Of a stretch of DNA of 64,000 nt, positions 50,467-60,600 are shown one piece after another. The stretch is from Chitinophagaceae bacterium (GTDB lineage Bacteria; Bacteroidota; Bacteroidia; Chitinophagales; Chitinophagaceae), in contig JADKAZ010000001.1 of the NCBI GenBank assembly GCA_016719015.1, forward strand, positions 1,426,001 to 1,490,000. The letters are read 5' to 3'. The notes under the pieces were generated by a model. It was not told the DNA's origin, did not search any database, and saw nothing but the letters and a program-made list of their open reading frames with translations. A program made the position numbers and the translations under genes. Numbering within the stretch: the stretch's first letter is position 1; every line of letters begins with the position of its first letter.

Positions 50467-51954
50467 ATGGCCCTCAGTCAGAGCTTACAGCAGCGGATGC
50501 TGCAAAAACTATCGCCCCAGCAGATTCAATTGATGAAACTGCTGCAGGTACCTACGGCCAATCTCGAAACCCGGATTAAAGAAGAGATGGAAGAAAACCC
50601 TGCCCTGGAACTCGATGAAGATAAACATGAAGACTCTGATGAAATAAAGGATGAATTTAATGAGGACGGTGCTGAAGATTTTGAAGAAAAAGATGGCAGC
50701 GAAGATGAATATGAAAATATTGATGTCAGCGAATATGTATCCGATGGGGATGATGAAGTGGGTGATTATAAACTCAGGGATGATAACTACCCGGAGGAAG
50801 ATGAAGGCCGGCAACTTCCTTTTAAAACAGAAGTGAGTTTTTATGAAATGCTCATCAACCAGCTTGGTCTTTTAAAGTTAGAAGAAAAAGAACAAACCAT
50901 CGCCGAACAGATAATCGGCAGCATAGATGAAGACGGTTACCTGCGAAGAGAAACTGCGGCTGTTGTGGATGACCTTGCTTTCCGGCAAAATATTATTACT
51001 ACCGTGGAAGAGGTGGAGGCATTAATAAAACGCATCCAGCAGTTTGACCCTCCGGGAGTAGCTGCAAGAGATTTGAGAGAATGCCTTTTATTACAACTAA
51101 TTCGCCTGAAAGACGAAGGCAAATCAGTTGATCTGGCTATTAAAGCTATCACCAAATACTTCGACGAGTTTACCAAGAAACATTACGAAAAAATACAACG
51201 GGGGCTGAATATTGACGATGACCAGTTGCGGGAAGTGATGCAACAAATTATCCGGCTTAACCCTAAGCCCGGTGGCACTGTAACTGAAGTAAACAAGGCA
51301 GAAAACTATGTAGTACCCGACTTTTTCATAATGAACAATGCCGGCAAATTAGAACTGACACTCAACAGCCGCAATGCCCCGGAGCTCCGCATCAGCGAAG
51401 GATACCGGGATATGCTGAAAGAATATGACCGGGGTGCCAAGAAAGATAAACGACAGAAAGAAGCGGTATTGTTTATCAAGCAAAAGATTGATTCTGCCAA
51501 ATGGTTTATTGATGCCATCAAGCAACGGCAACATACATTACTCAGTACCATGAATGCTATTATGGAGCACCAGTATGATTTCTTCTTAACCGGGGATGAT
51601 ACAGAACTAAACCCGATGATATTAAAAGATATTGCAGAGAAAACCAACCTCGATATTTCTACCGTAAGCCGGGTTGCCAACAGTAAGTTTGTGCAAACAG
51701 AGTTTGGTACCTACCGTTTAAAATTTTTCTTCAGCGAATCATTAAGTACCGACAGCGGTGAAGAGGTTTCTACCAGGGAAGTAAAGAAAATCCTTAGCAA
51801 CCTGATAGAAGCCGAAGAGAAAAAAAGGCCTTTAAGTGATGAGCGACTGACTGAATTATTGCAGGAGAAAGGCTACAATATTGCCCGCCGCACCGTGGCA
51901 AAATACCGGGAACAACTTAATATCCCGGTGGCGAGGTTGAGAAAAGAGTTGTGA
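50467..51954 (+). CDS. rpoN: RNA polymerase sigma-54 factor
   Basis: A 495-residue sigma-54. The N-terminal region I (SLQQRMLQKLSPQQIQLMKLLQVPTANLETRIKEEMEENPALEL) is the activator-contact region with the LPXXQ-rich helix; a long acidic region II (residues ~60-120) follows, then the core-binding domain (FDPPGVAARDLRECLLLQLIRL) and the C-terminal RpoN box (ARRTVAKYRE, residue ~473 on), which contacts the -24 element. It needs an AAA+ enhancer-binding protein to open DNA. Acidic spacer length is larger than in Proteobacteria, as usual in Bacteroidota. Regulated targets cannot be told from this window. Confidence 0.95.
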   Translation: MALSQSLQQRMLQKLSPQQIQLMKLLQVPTANLETRIKEEMEENPALELDEDKHEDSDEIKDEFNEDGAEDFEEKDGSEDEYENIDVSEYVSDGDDEVGDYKLRDDNYPEEDEGRQLPFKTEVSFYEMLINQLGLLKLEEKEQTIAEQIIGSIDEDGYLRRETAAVVDDLAFRQNIITTVEEVEALIKRIQQFDPPGVAARDLRECLLLQLIRLKDEGKSVDLAIKAITKYFDEFTKKHYEKIQRGLNIDDDQLREVMQQIIRLNPKPGGTVTEVNKAENYVVPDFFIMNNAGKLELTLNSRNAPELRISEGYRDMLKEYDRGAKKDKRQKEAVLFIKQKIDSAKWFIDAIKQRQHTLLSTMNAIMEHQYDFFLTGDDTELNPMILKDIAEKTNLDISTVSRVANSKFVQTEFGTYRLKFFFSESLSTDSGEEVSTREVKKILSNLIEAEEKKRPLSDERLTELLQEKGYNIARRTVAKYREQLNIPVARLRKEL

Positions 51955-51958
51955 TTTT

Positions 51959-52060
51959 GCCACAGATTACACGGATTAGCGTAATTTAATACAGAATTTT
52001 TTTATAGCCCACTAAAAGCTGAGATGCAGCTAATCTGTGATAATCCGTGTAATCTGTGGC
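51959..52060. repeat. 20-bp inverted repeat between rpoN and the DUF3127 gene
   Basis: GCCACAGATTACACGGATTA (51959-51978) and its exact complement (52041-52060) enclose 62 bp. The GCCACAGATTACAC type recurs between genes in many Bacteroidota, so it may be a mobile or REP-like element; it could also act as a bidirectional terminator between the convergent genes. Confidence 0.7.
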
Positions 52061-52066
52061 TGTATT

Positions 52067-52417
52067 TTAAAACGGTAAATCTTCTTTACTTTCCATCTGA
52101 CCTTCATCAAAATATTCCTGCCCGTCATTGCCTGATGAATCAATTTTTGCAGCTCCGGCAGCATCAATTTTCCAGGCTTTCACATCAGTGTACCACTTAC
52201 CATTATATTCTCGGCTTTCCACATCAAAAGAGATACTCAGTTGTGACCCTACCTGTAACTGGCTTTCATTGATCTTATCACCCCAGATAGAAATACAAAC
52301 CTTTTTGGGATACTGCCCTTCTGTTTCCACAATAATATCCTGTTTTTTCCATTGTCCATTTTTGCCAGTACCCGTTTGCAGGGGAAGTAGCTGAATGAGT
52401 TTTGCCGTTAATTGCAT
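52067..52417 (-). CDS. DUF3127 family protein
   Basis: A 116-residue Bacteroidota protein of the DUF3127 family, recognised by GKNGQWKKQDIIVETEGQYPKKVCISIWGDKINESQLQVGSQLSISFDVESREYNGKWYTDVKAWKI. The pattern is that of an OB-fold single-stranded nucleic acid-binding domain (KKQD, YNGKWYTD). The C-terminal tail is acidic (DSSGNDGQEYFDEGQMESKEDLPF), like that of SSB proteins, which suggests a protein-interaction tip. Function is not proven. It is convergent with rpoN. Confidence 0.9.
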   Translation of the reverse strand: MQLTAKLIQLLPLQTGTGKNGQWKKQDIIVETEGQYPKKVCISIWGDKINESQLQVGSQLSISFDVESREYNGKWYTDVKAWKIDAAGAAKIDSSGNDGQEYFDEGQMESKEDLPF

Positions 52418-52571
52418 GTAAAATTTATTTAAGGTGAAGGTACATATTGCCCTTTGATTAATCCTGTAGTGATACCCCCCAGATGGTATTTTTTAAAAAA
52501 AGACTCTCATTCATTTTGAATAAATAAGCAAAGTAGTATTTTACGCAGCTAAATCTTCCCAACCCGACCAT

Positions 52572-53999
52572 ATGGTATTCGCCAGCCTACTTTTCCTTTT
52601 TATATTTCTGCCGCTTTGCCTGATGCTGTATTACAGCACTAAAAATCCTAAATGGCGAAACTGGGTATTGATCGTTTTTTCACTGGCATTTTATGGCTGG
52701 GGCGAACCTATCTGGATCTCTTTACTCATACTTTCCTCCCTCTTCGACTGGGGCAATTCAATTTTTATAGATAAACACCGGGGCACTAAATGGGCAAAGA
52801 TTGGAGTAACGGTTACAGTAGTATTTAATCTTGCCTTACTGGCCACTTTTAAGTACGACAAATTTATTGTTGACCAGGTAAACTCTTTGTTAGGCACCTC
52901 ATTTACAGCACCTGGTTATGCCTTGCCATTGGGTATTTCTTTCTATACGTTTCACACTATTTCTTATGTAGTGGATGTGTACCGGGGTGATATAAAAGCA
53001 CAGCGAAATTTTCCTAATTTTTTAATGTACGTATCACTCTTCTCCTCATTAGTAGCCGGGCCTATTATCCGTTATGCTCATGTAGAAAAAGAAATTTATG
53101 GTCGTAAAGAAAACCTGACTGATTTTAGTTTAGGTGTATCCCGGTTTTGTATTGGTCTGTTTAAAAAAGTAGTGATTGCCAACATTGCCGCAGAGATTGT
53201 TGCTAAATACATGGGTGATAACCGTGACCCGTTAAGCTTTGCAGAATTGGCCAATTTTTCCAGCCTGGAGGCATGGGTAGGTTTAATCATGTTTGCCATT
53301 CAGATCTATTTCGATTTTTCCGGTTATTCAGACATGGCCATCGGATTAGGAAGAATGTTTGGTTTTCACTTCCGGGAGAATTTTAATTACCCCTATATCT
53401 CTAAATCTATTGGCGAGTTCTGGCGACGATGGCATATTTCCTTAGGAAGTATTTTCAGAGATTATGTGTACATCCCGCTGGGTGGCAATAAAAAAAGAGT
53501 TTATCTCAATCTTTTTATTGTGTGGTTTCTTACCGGTATGTGGCATGGTCCCAGCTGGAATTTTATTTTCTGGGGATTGTACTTCTTCATCTTTATTGCC
53601 CTGGAAAGAGCTTTCCTTTTAAAGTGGCTTGAAAAAGCCCCGGCCTTTATTGCACATATCTATGCATTGGTGATTATTATTCCGGGTTGGGTGATTTTTT
53701 ACTTTACCGATACGGAGATGCTAATAGCTTATGTGAAGAAATTATTTTCCTTTTCATCTGGCCCTGCTGGCAATATGGAGGTAATGAATACACTCAGCAC
53801 CCATCTATTCTGGCTGATACTGGCCCTTATTCTTTGTATGCCGGTTTATCACACCATTAAAAATTGGATAGATAAGAAGTCAGGCCGCATTTCCTTTTAT
53901 AACACCACCGTTATAGGATTTAATGTGCTCTTACTTTTTATTTGTGTGGCACAATTGGTTGGCAAGAGCTATAATCCGTTTATTTATTTCAGGTTTTAA
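52572..53999 (+). CDS. MBOAT family O-acyltransferase (AlgI/PatA-like)
   Basis: A 475-residue membrane-bound O-acyltransferase with about 11 helices. The core contains FSGYSDMAIGLGRMFGFHFRENFNYPYISKSIGEFWRRWHISLGSIFRDYVYIPLGGNKK, where the Asn/His region around FWRRWHISL is the catalytic His area, and FLTGMWHGPSWNFIFWGLYFF, the second conserved His of the family. It transfers acyl (usually acetyl) groups from inside to a periplasmic or surface glycan acceptor. The following two DHHW genes should complete transfer in the periplasm, as AlgI does with AlgJ and AlgX. Confidence 0.95.
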   Translation: MVFASLLFLFIFLPLCLMLYYSTKNPKWRNWVLIVFSLAFYGWGEPIWISLLILSSLFDWGNSIFIDKHRGTKWAKIGVTVTVVFNLALLATFKYDKFIVDQVNSLLGTSFTAPGYALPLGISFYTFHTISYVVDVYRGDIKAQRNFPNFLMYVSLFSSLVAGPIIRYAHVEKEIYGRKENLTDFSLGVSRFCIGLFKKVVIANIAAEIVAKYMGDNRDPLSFAELANFSSLEAWVGLIMFAIQIYFDFSGYSDMAIGLGRMFGFHFRENFNYPYISKSIGEFWRRWHISLGSIFRDYVYIPLGGNKKRVYLNLFIVWFLTGMWHGPSWNFIFWGLYFFIFIALERAFLLKWLEKAPAFIAHIYALVIIIPGWVIFYFTDTEMLIAYVKKLFSFSSGPAGNMEVMNTLSTHLFWLILALILCMPVYHTIKNWIDKKSGRISFYNTTVIGFNVLLLFICVAQLVGKSYNPFIYFRF

Positions 54000-54026
54000 T
54001 AAACAGTAAAAATTGAAGCAAAGAAT

Positions 54027-55295
54027 ATGAGTGAGGTAACAAAAAATAAAATGCACACCGTAAATGTGGCTATTTTTTGCGGATTGCTTTTAATAGGTGG
54101 CATTGCTTCCCTGGCAATGAAAAAGGAAACTGTATCTGTAATGGAAAACCGTAAGCTGGCAGCTTTTCCACAATACTCTGACAGTTTATTCTGGAGCGGA
54201 AAATATTTTAAACAGATAGATGAATATTATGCTGATAATTTTCCACTCAGGGATAAATGGATCAGTTTTTCCGACAAATTCAAAAGCAGTATTGGTTTTA
54301 ACAGCAGCGAAATAAAAATGTATGATCCTACCAATGATGCAGAAGCCAATGAAAAAACAGATACGATCAAAAATGAAACAGTTAATAACGGCCCGTTACC
54401 TGATGATAGTGCAACAGGGGAAAAGAAGAAAGGCGTTTTTGTATTCAAGAACAGGGCTTTTGAAATGTTTGGAGGTGGTCCCGAAATGGGAAAATCGTAT
54501 GCGGATGTTATCAATTCCTATAACCGTTTGCTGAAACCCGGCATACAGGTTTATAACCTCATCATTCCTGTTGCGTTGGAATTTGAGATTACGGAGAAAT
54601 ATGCCAGGTTTCAAAAACCTAACCGGCCTGCTATTGAAAACATTTACACTTCCCTTGATTCCAACATTAAAAAAGTGTGGGCTATTGACGAAATCAGAAA
54701 GCACCGCACTGAGTATATTTATTTTAATACTGACCATCACTGGACCAGCCTTGGTGCTTATTATGCATACCGGGCCTTTTGTTTTACGGCCGGGTTAACT
54801 CCCGTTTCGCTGGATACCATTGCTTATAAAACCAAGCCCTCTTTTCTCGGCTCACTGTACAGGCTGACAAGAGATCCGGGGCTGCAAAGTAACCCCGATT
54901 CTGTTCGTTATTATCTCTTTAAGGATTCGGTGAACTTTTATATAGGCAGTGCTAAAATCGGGCAATGGGTAAAATCAAAAATGTATGGTGAAGGTGCCAG
55001 CGGCGCTAATAGCTATTCTGTTTTTCTGCAAGGCGATTTGCCTACCGTAAAAATGGAAACACAGCATAAAAACGGAAGAAAGATTGCTATTGTAAAAGAA
55101 TCCTACGGCAATGCATTTGCTCCCTATCTTATCAACAATTATGAAAAAGTAATTGTTGTGGATCAGCGGTATTACACCGGCGACTTTATTGCGATGTTGA
55201 AAGCAGAAGGCATTAACGAGCTATTATTTATCAACAATATTTTTGCGGCGCATACTCCGTTCCATATTAATAAAATAAAGGGACTAAAGAAATAA
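54027..55295 (+). CDS. DHHW family protein 1 (AlgJ/AlgX-like)
   Basis: A 422-residue protein anchored by an N-terminal helix (VNVAIFCGLLLIGGIASLA). It has a linker, then the DHHW domain: YIYFNTDHHWTSLGAYYAYRAF near residues 230-251 provides the DHHW motif, and later VKESYGNAFAPYLINNYEKV gives a Ser-Gly-Asn like element of the SGNH-type acetyltransferase/esterase fold. It is expected to take the acetyl group from the MBOAT partner to a periplasmic glycan. The next gene overlaps its stop by one base. It is 27 bp downstream of the MBOAT gene. Confidence 0.9.
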   Translation: MSEVTKNKMHTVNVAIFCGLLLIGGIASLAMKKETVSVMENRKLAAFPQYSDSLFWSGKYFKQIDEYYADNFPLRDKWISFSDKFKSSIGFNSSEIKMYDPTNDAEANEKTDTIKNETVNNGPLPDDSATGEKKKGVFVFKNRAFEMFGGGPEMGKSYADVINSYNRLLKPGIQVYNLIIPVALEFEITEKYARFQKPNRPAIENIYTSLDSNIKKVWAIDEIRKHRTEYIYFNTDHHWTSLGAYYAYRAFCFTAGLTPVSLDTIAYKTKPSFLGSLYRLTRDPGLQSNPDSVRYYLFKDSVNFYIGSAKIGQWVKSKMYGEGASGANSYSVFLQGDLPTVKMETQHKNGRKIAIVKESYGNAFAPYLINNYEKVIVVDQRYYTGDFIAMLKAEGINELLFINNIFAAHTPFHINKIKGLKK

Positions 55296-56365
55296 TGGTA
55301 AAACACTACCATATTGCTTTAATCGCTTCTATAGCTCTTGTGGCATGTAGTTCTGGCAACAACAAAAATGATGATTCAGGAGCAGATACAACATCTGCAG
55401 TTCGTACTATTGTAACGCCACCACCTATTCCTGAAGTATTGCCTGACGATGGACAGGTAGGTGTAAAGAAAGGGGCTGTTTTTATTTTCAAAAACCGGGG
55501 CTTCGAATTATTTAGCGGTGGTGGTGGAAATGGCAGGCAATACGCATCTGTTATTAATATGTACAGCCGTTTAAAATTGCCCGGGATCAAAATTTATAAT
55601 CTTATCATCCCTAATGGTTTTGAATTTGAAGTAACAGAAAAATATAAAAAACTCATAACACCCGCCAAAGATGCCATCAAATCTGTTTTCGCTGCTGAGG
55701 ATCCGGAGATTATTAAAATAAATCCAATAGATGAAATAAGAAAACATCGCACCGAATACATTTATTTTAATACCGACCATCACTGGACCAGCCTTGGCGC
55801 CTATTATGCATATCGCAGTTTTTGTGAAGCCGCTGCACTTACCCCTGTTTCTTTAGACACTATTTCTTCGAAAGTAAAACCGGGGTTCCTGGGTTTGTTT
55901 CACCGGCTTACCAGATCTGCTATATTAAAAAACAACCCTGACTCAGTAAGGTATTACCTGTTTCCTGATTCTGTCAATTTCTATATTGGTAGTAGTAAGT
56001 CTATTGGATATTGGGCAAAGTCTAAAATGTATGCCGAACAGGTAAGTGGCGCCAATAGTTATTCTGTTTTTCTGCAAGGTGATTTGCCAATTTGTAAAAT
56101 GGAAACACAACACAAAAACGGAAGGAAAATTGCTTTGGTAAAAGAATCATACGGCAATGCATTTGCTCCTTTCCTGATTAATAATTATGAAAAAGTAATT
56201 GTGGTAGATTCCCGTTATTACAGTGGCGATTTTATAGCTATGCTAAAAGCAGAAGGTATCAATGAACTTCTTTTTCTGAATAATATTTTTGCCGCACATA
56301 CACCGTTTCACATCAGTAATATAAAGGGATTGATGAATCCAGGAAGTCCGAAGGCAAAACCATAA
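55295..56365 (+). CDS. DHHW family protein 2 (paralog, lipoprotein)
   Basis: A 356-residue paralog of the gene before it. It has a lipoprotein leader (MVKHYHIALIASIALVAC) instead of a membrane helix and is about 65 residues shorter in the linker. YIYFNTDHHWTSLGAYYAYRSF and VKESYGNAFAPFLINNYEKVIVVDSRYYSG are almost identical to paralog 1, so recent duplication is likely. Its start overlaps the upstream stop (TAATG). Two slightly different acetyl-transfer subunits could act on different glycan positions or at different layers. A role in surface glycan acetylation is inferred from family and neighbours. Confidence 0.9.
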   Translation: MVKHYHIALIASIALVACSSGNNKNDDSGADTTSAVRTIVTPPPIPEVLPDDGQVGVKKGAVFIFKNRGFELFSGGGGNGRQYASVINMYSRLKLPGIKIYNLIIPNGFEFEVTEKYKKLITPAKDAIKSVFAAEDPEIIKINPIDEIRKHRTEYIYFNTDHHWTSLGAYYAYRSFCEAAALTPVSLDTISSKVKPGFLGLFHRLTRSAILKNNPDSVRYYLFPDSVNFYIGSSKSIGYWAKSKMYAEQVSGANSYSVFLQGDLPICKMETQHKNGRKIALVKESYGNAFAPFLINNYEKVIVVDSRYYSGDFIAMLKAEGINELLFLNNIFAAHTPFHISNIKGLMNPGSPKAKP

Positions 56366-56383
56366 ATCAACAACAATAAACGC

Positions 56384-56815
56384 TTACAGTTTCAAATGCT
56401 TCTGTACCCAGATCACTTTGGGTTTTAATTCTTTTGTGTATTTATCCCCGGTGGCATAGCCCACACTTTTCAGAAAATGATAATAGTCGCTCTTTGGATT
56501 TTTCTTCCGCCATTTACCATAGCGTTTGTCCTGCCATTCTTTATAGTATTCTATGCACTCCTCTTCCGAGTCAAACTTCTTGCACTTGTTTCCTTTAATA
56601 TAAAATCCAAAAAGATTGTTATAACGAAGACAGCATTTTTTGCAACTTAGGTTACCTGTTTCCTGCATACATTGAGCCATTACAAAATCGGGGTGTTTGA
56701 TGCCGGCCGCTTTGATACGGTCGTACATTGACTGCATCTTAGCCTTATTGATGTTTTGAGAAAATCCCTGTTGAAAAAAATTTATAAGTAAAAAGACTAG
56801 CAATAATTTCTTCAT
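56384..56815 (-). CDS. Exported glucosaminidase-like protein
   Basis: A 143-residue exported protein. The ATG at 56813-56815 gives a signal peptide (MKKLLLVFLLINFFQQGFSQ). The mature part has the short mannosyl-glycoprotein endo-beta-N-acetylglucosaminidase-like pattern: PDFVMAQCMQETGNLSC, with the catalytic Glu in the QETG position, CCLRYNNLFGFY, and YYKEWQDKRYGKWRKKNPKSDYYHFLKSVGYATGDKYTKEL. Four Cys (SCKKCC-type) may form disulfides. It probably cuts peptidoglycan glycan strands in the periplasm. It is divergent from the PAP2-like gene. Confidence 0.8.
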   Translation of the reverse strand: MKKLLLVFLLINFFQQGFSQNINKAKMQSMYDRIKAAGIKHPDFVMAQCMQETGNLSCKKCCLRYNNLFGFYIKGNKCKKFDSEEECIEYYKEWQDKRYGKWRKKNPKSDYYHFLKSVGYATGDKYTKELKPKVIWVQKHLKL

Positions 56816-56936
56816 GCTTTGGTATTTAGTGAATAATAAACCCAAAATGGTTACGGCCTTGAAGAGATATATAAAGATAGTAAAACCTCTTCCTTTTATC
56901 AGATTCCGTTACTTTGCAAAAAATCAACGATTTTTT

Positions 56937-57647
56937 ATGAGCACAAGAATGATGGTGGAAGGGCAAAATCAGTTGCAGGAAGCAAGAGAACCGGCATTCC
57001 CTCAACAACCTGCGGCCTTAAGAGTTGCGGCAAAAATTATCTCTTATATATTTCATCCTGTTTTCGTTCCGTTATATATTGTTTTGTTCATGGTGCATAT
57101 TCATCCCTATCTTTTTACCGGGATGGCTGCAAGAGATAAGACAAGAATAGTAATGATGGGAGCCCTTATGTTTACATTTTTTCCCATTGTAACAGTCTTG
57201 TTATTAAAAGCATTAGACTTTATCAAATCTGTTTATCTCAACTCACAAAAAGACCGCATCATTCCACTGGTAGCCTGCGGAGTCTGGTATTTCTGGATAA
57301 CATATATATGGTGGAATAGTAACAAAATGAGTGATTCGCTTTTCATTCCCAAAGAGGCCGTTCAACTGGCCCTTGCTACTTTCATTGCTTCCTGGCTGGG
57401 GTTGATGGCGAATATAAAAATGAAGATCAGCCTCCATGCTATTTCAGCAGGTGTAATGGTTACTTTGTTTATATTAATGGCATTGTCGCAGGAACTCAAT
57501 TTCGGTATCTGGTTATCGGCTGTTCTTTTTATTACAGGTTTGGTTTGTACGGCCCGTTTCATTGTGTCAGACCACACGGTACAGGAAGTATATGGAGGTT
57601 TGGCAGTAGGTGCAATCTCGATGTTAGTGGCAAATTGGGTGGTTTAA
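56937..57647 (+). CDS. Membrane protein, PAP2-like
   Basis: A 236-residue membrane protein with ~6 helices. The ATG at 56937 (MSTRMMVEGQNQ) was preferred; a longer frame begins at 56814, inside the start of the divergent gene. It carries FHPVFVPLYIVLFMVHIHP, KDRIIPLVACGVWYFWITYIWW and FIVSDHTVQEVYGGLAVGAISML; the last (SxHTxxEVxxG) resembles the His-containing PAP2 motif of lipid phosphate phosphatases, and KDRxxPL resembles its first motif. A lipid-phosphatase or related envelope function is likely but not certain. It is convergent with the caspase gene. Confidence 0.75.
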   Translation: MSTRMMVEGQNQLQEAREPAFPQQPAALRVAAKIISYIFHPVFVPLYIVLFMVHIHPYLFTGMAARDKTRIVMMGALMFTFFPIVTVLLLKALDFIKSVYLNSQKDRIIPLVACGVWYFWITYIWWNSNKMSDSLFIPKEAVQLALATFIASWLGLMANIKMKISLHAISAGVMVTLFILMALSQELNFGIWLSAVLFITGLVCTARFIVSDHTVQEVYGGLAVGAISMLVANWVV

Positions 57648-57666
57648 TTTGAAATAGAATATTTTC

Positions 57667-60600
57667 TCACCATACATTCCAATCCACTGCAATCGTTTCA
57701 TTCCTGCTCGTAGGTTTTTGTAGCCCTTTAGTTAACTGCTCCACTCTTTCACCTACTATTTTTTTCAGCTCACTTATTTTTAATGTCGGGTATTTATACA
57801 TGGCTTCCAGAATAGAATAAGTAAACACTCCATTCTTTAAATCATTTCTCTCTAAGGCGAATTGTGTTCCGGCTGCCGCAGAGATAATGTTGGCGCCGGT
57901 GCTCTTTCCAACATTCACAAACAGGCTTTGCATCAGTTCAAAGCTGTTCTTTAATCCAAGATGGCCTTCTTTTTTATAGGCAACGGGTTTTAACCCTTTT
58001 ATTAATGAATCAGAGCTTGCATCAAGTGTTATCAAATCTTCTTTATCTACTTCGCCACTGTGACAGGCATCAATCAGCATTAATTTTTTTCGGGCAGGAA
58101 TACTATCCAATAAATTCTCTAATTCATCATAAGGCAATCCATTTTCCTCAGGTTTATTAAAATTAACTGAGTAAGTAGAAAGAAAATAATCGTATTCTTT
58201 GCTGAGCATGCCGTGACCTGAATAAGCAACAATCACTTTATCATTCTCTGTTGTCTGAAGCAATTTTTGTCTTAAGGCTTTTACATTGCTGGTGGTTACG
58301 TTTTCGTTGAATAAAGTGTCTATAATTATAGCCTCTTTATATTTCTCTTTCAGCTTCGTTGCCAGATCCCGGATGTCTTTAGCACTGTATTGAAGATTAT
58401 TTTTGTTATCTAAAAATTGATCTATACCGATGCCGATAAACCGAACTGATTCTTTTTGTTTTACTGCCGGTGAATAGTTTACAATAAGTGGCATCCTGTA
58501 GCTTTCTGTTCCATTTACATCGGTGATGGAAGTTTCTATTCTATTTTCTCCATGTGAAAGGTTGATAGTAATTGTCGTATCAAAATCATTTTTATTTCTC
58601 TTACGGATATTAATTCCTCTTTGTCCAAAAATGGGTGTTTCATTTACCCAAACATTGAAGCGATCTAATTTATAAGTACTGTCGTTTCCTTTTATAAGAA
58701 GTTTTAAAGTACCTGATTTTTGTTCATGCTCAATTACATCTCTATTTGTAAAATCGGCTTCTGGCACACTGTAGCCATCTCTGAAAGCAGTTGTATCAAT
58801 ACCTAATTTTTTTATCCGTTTCTCCCAGGCTTTATAATATGATTTTACCAAGGCTGTATCTGTATGCCCCGCGACATGCAATATTTTATCCGGACGATTA
58901 AATTTTATATCCAGTTGTTCAAAACTGATTACTCTCAGATCTTGGGTAATATAATGAAGGAGCTTGGCGGCATCAGGCGAGCAGGAATAATACCCCGAAG
59001 GAAGATGGGTAAAATAACCACTATCAACAACAAAGAAAGTATAGAGTATATTTCCTGTTTCAGCATCCCAAAGCTTACAGGTATTGTCGTCAGAAGCAGT
59101 CAATATTTTTTTCCCATCCGGACTGAATTGCGCTGTATTAACGTAGTTCGTATGACCTTCCAGGATCTTTAATAACTCACCAGTAACAGCATTCCATATC
59201 CTGGCCGTACCATCCCAGGAAGCAGTAACAACTTTAAGACCGTCCGGACTAAACCGGATTGCATTGATCCATTTACGGTGTCCTTTAAAAGTTGTCAGTT
59301 TTTTAAAGCCTTCCATACTGAATACAGAAGCAATACTGTCACCATCTAAAACAGCGAGTTTTTTATTGTCAGGACTCAAATGAACCCCCCAAATAAACGG
59401 CTTTTGATCTTTTATATCACCAAGGAACTTTCCGGACCCCGCATCCCATGATTTGAAGACACTATCATCACTCATCGTAATAACCATTTTACTATCGTCG
59501 CTGAATGTGGCTGATTTCACAATACCTGTGTGTTCCCTGAGATCAGCTTGTGTTAGTGTTGTCCGGACATCCCATAACCGGGCTGAGCTATCGTTAGAAA
59601 GGGTAATAATTTTTTCTCCATCAGGACTAAACTGTGCCACTCTGAAAGGAAAGCTGTGGCCTTTCATATCGGCTGTTATGCTTCCGGAAGCAGCATCCCA
59701 GATTTTAGCACTCTTATCAGAAGATGCAGTTACAATTCTTTTACCATCCGTACTGAATTCAGCATAATTAACTGATTTTTTATGGCCTGTTAAATTGGTA
59801 ATAAGTGAACCCGTCGCAGCATTCCACACTGCAGCTTCGCTTGCATCGCATGATGTGACTATTTTTTTATTGTCCGGACTAAATGACGCCGTTAGCATAG
59901 TTGCCGGGGCTTCCAGGGTGAATAATTTCTTTCCGCTAACAGCACTCCATATAATTGCTGTTTTATCCCGGGAGGTAGTTACGATTTTTTCTCCCGCAAA
60001 ATCGAAGTGAACAGAAGTGACTATAGCCCGATGACCTTTATATAAAAATAGCTGCTTCCCCGTAGTGGCGTTCCAAACCCTTGCAGTGCTGTCATAGGAA
60101 GCTGTTACAATTTTTTTTCCATCGGCACTCAATTCTGAATATATAACTGGTCCATTATGACCGGCCAGCGTAATGATTAAGTTTCCAGTGGTGGCATCCC
60201 AAATTTTACCTGTACCATCCTTAGAAACAGAAATAATTTTTTTCCCGTCTCGACTAAAATGGGCGTAGTTAACAATATCTGTATGACCTGCCAGGTCCAT
60301 GATAAGCCGACCGCTGGCCGCATCCCAAATTTTTACAGAATGATCGGCAGAGGCTGTAACAATCTTTTCCCCTTGAGCATCGAAACAGGCGGAGTTCACA
60401 CTCCCCGTATGACCTTTTAATGTAAAGAGTACATTTCCTGTGGTTACCTCCCAGATGGTTACAATTTTATCATCTCCTGCAGTTATAGCTTTTTTACCAT
60501 CCGGGCTAAATTCGGCATGCCAGATATAGAATCCTTTACCATGAAGTTCCGTGAGAAAACAGCCAGTAGCTACATCCCATATTTTGGCTGTTTTATCAAT

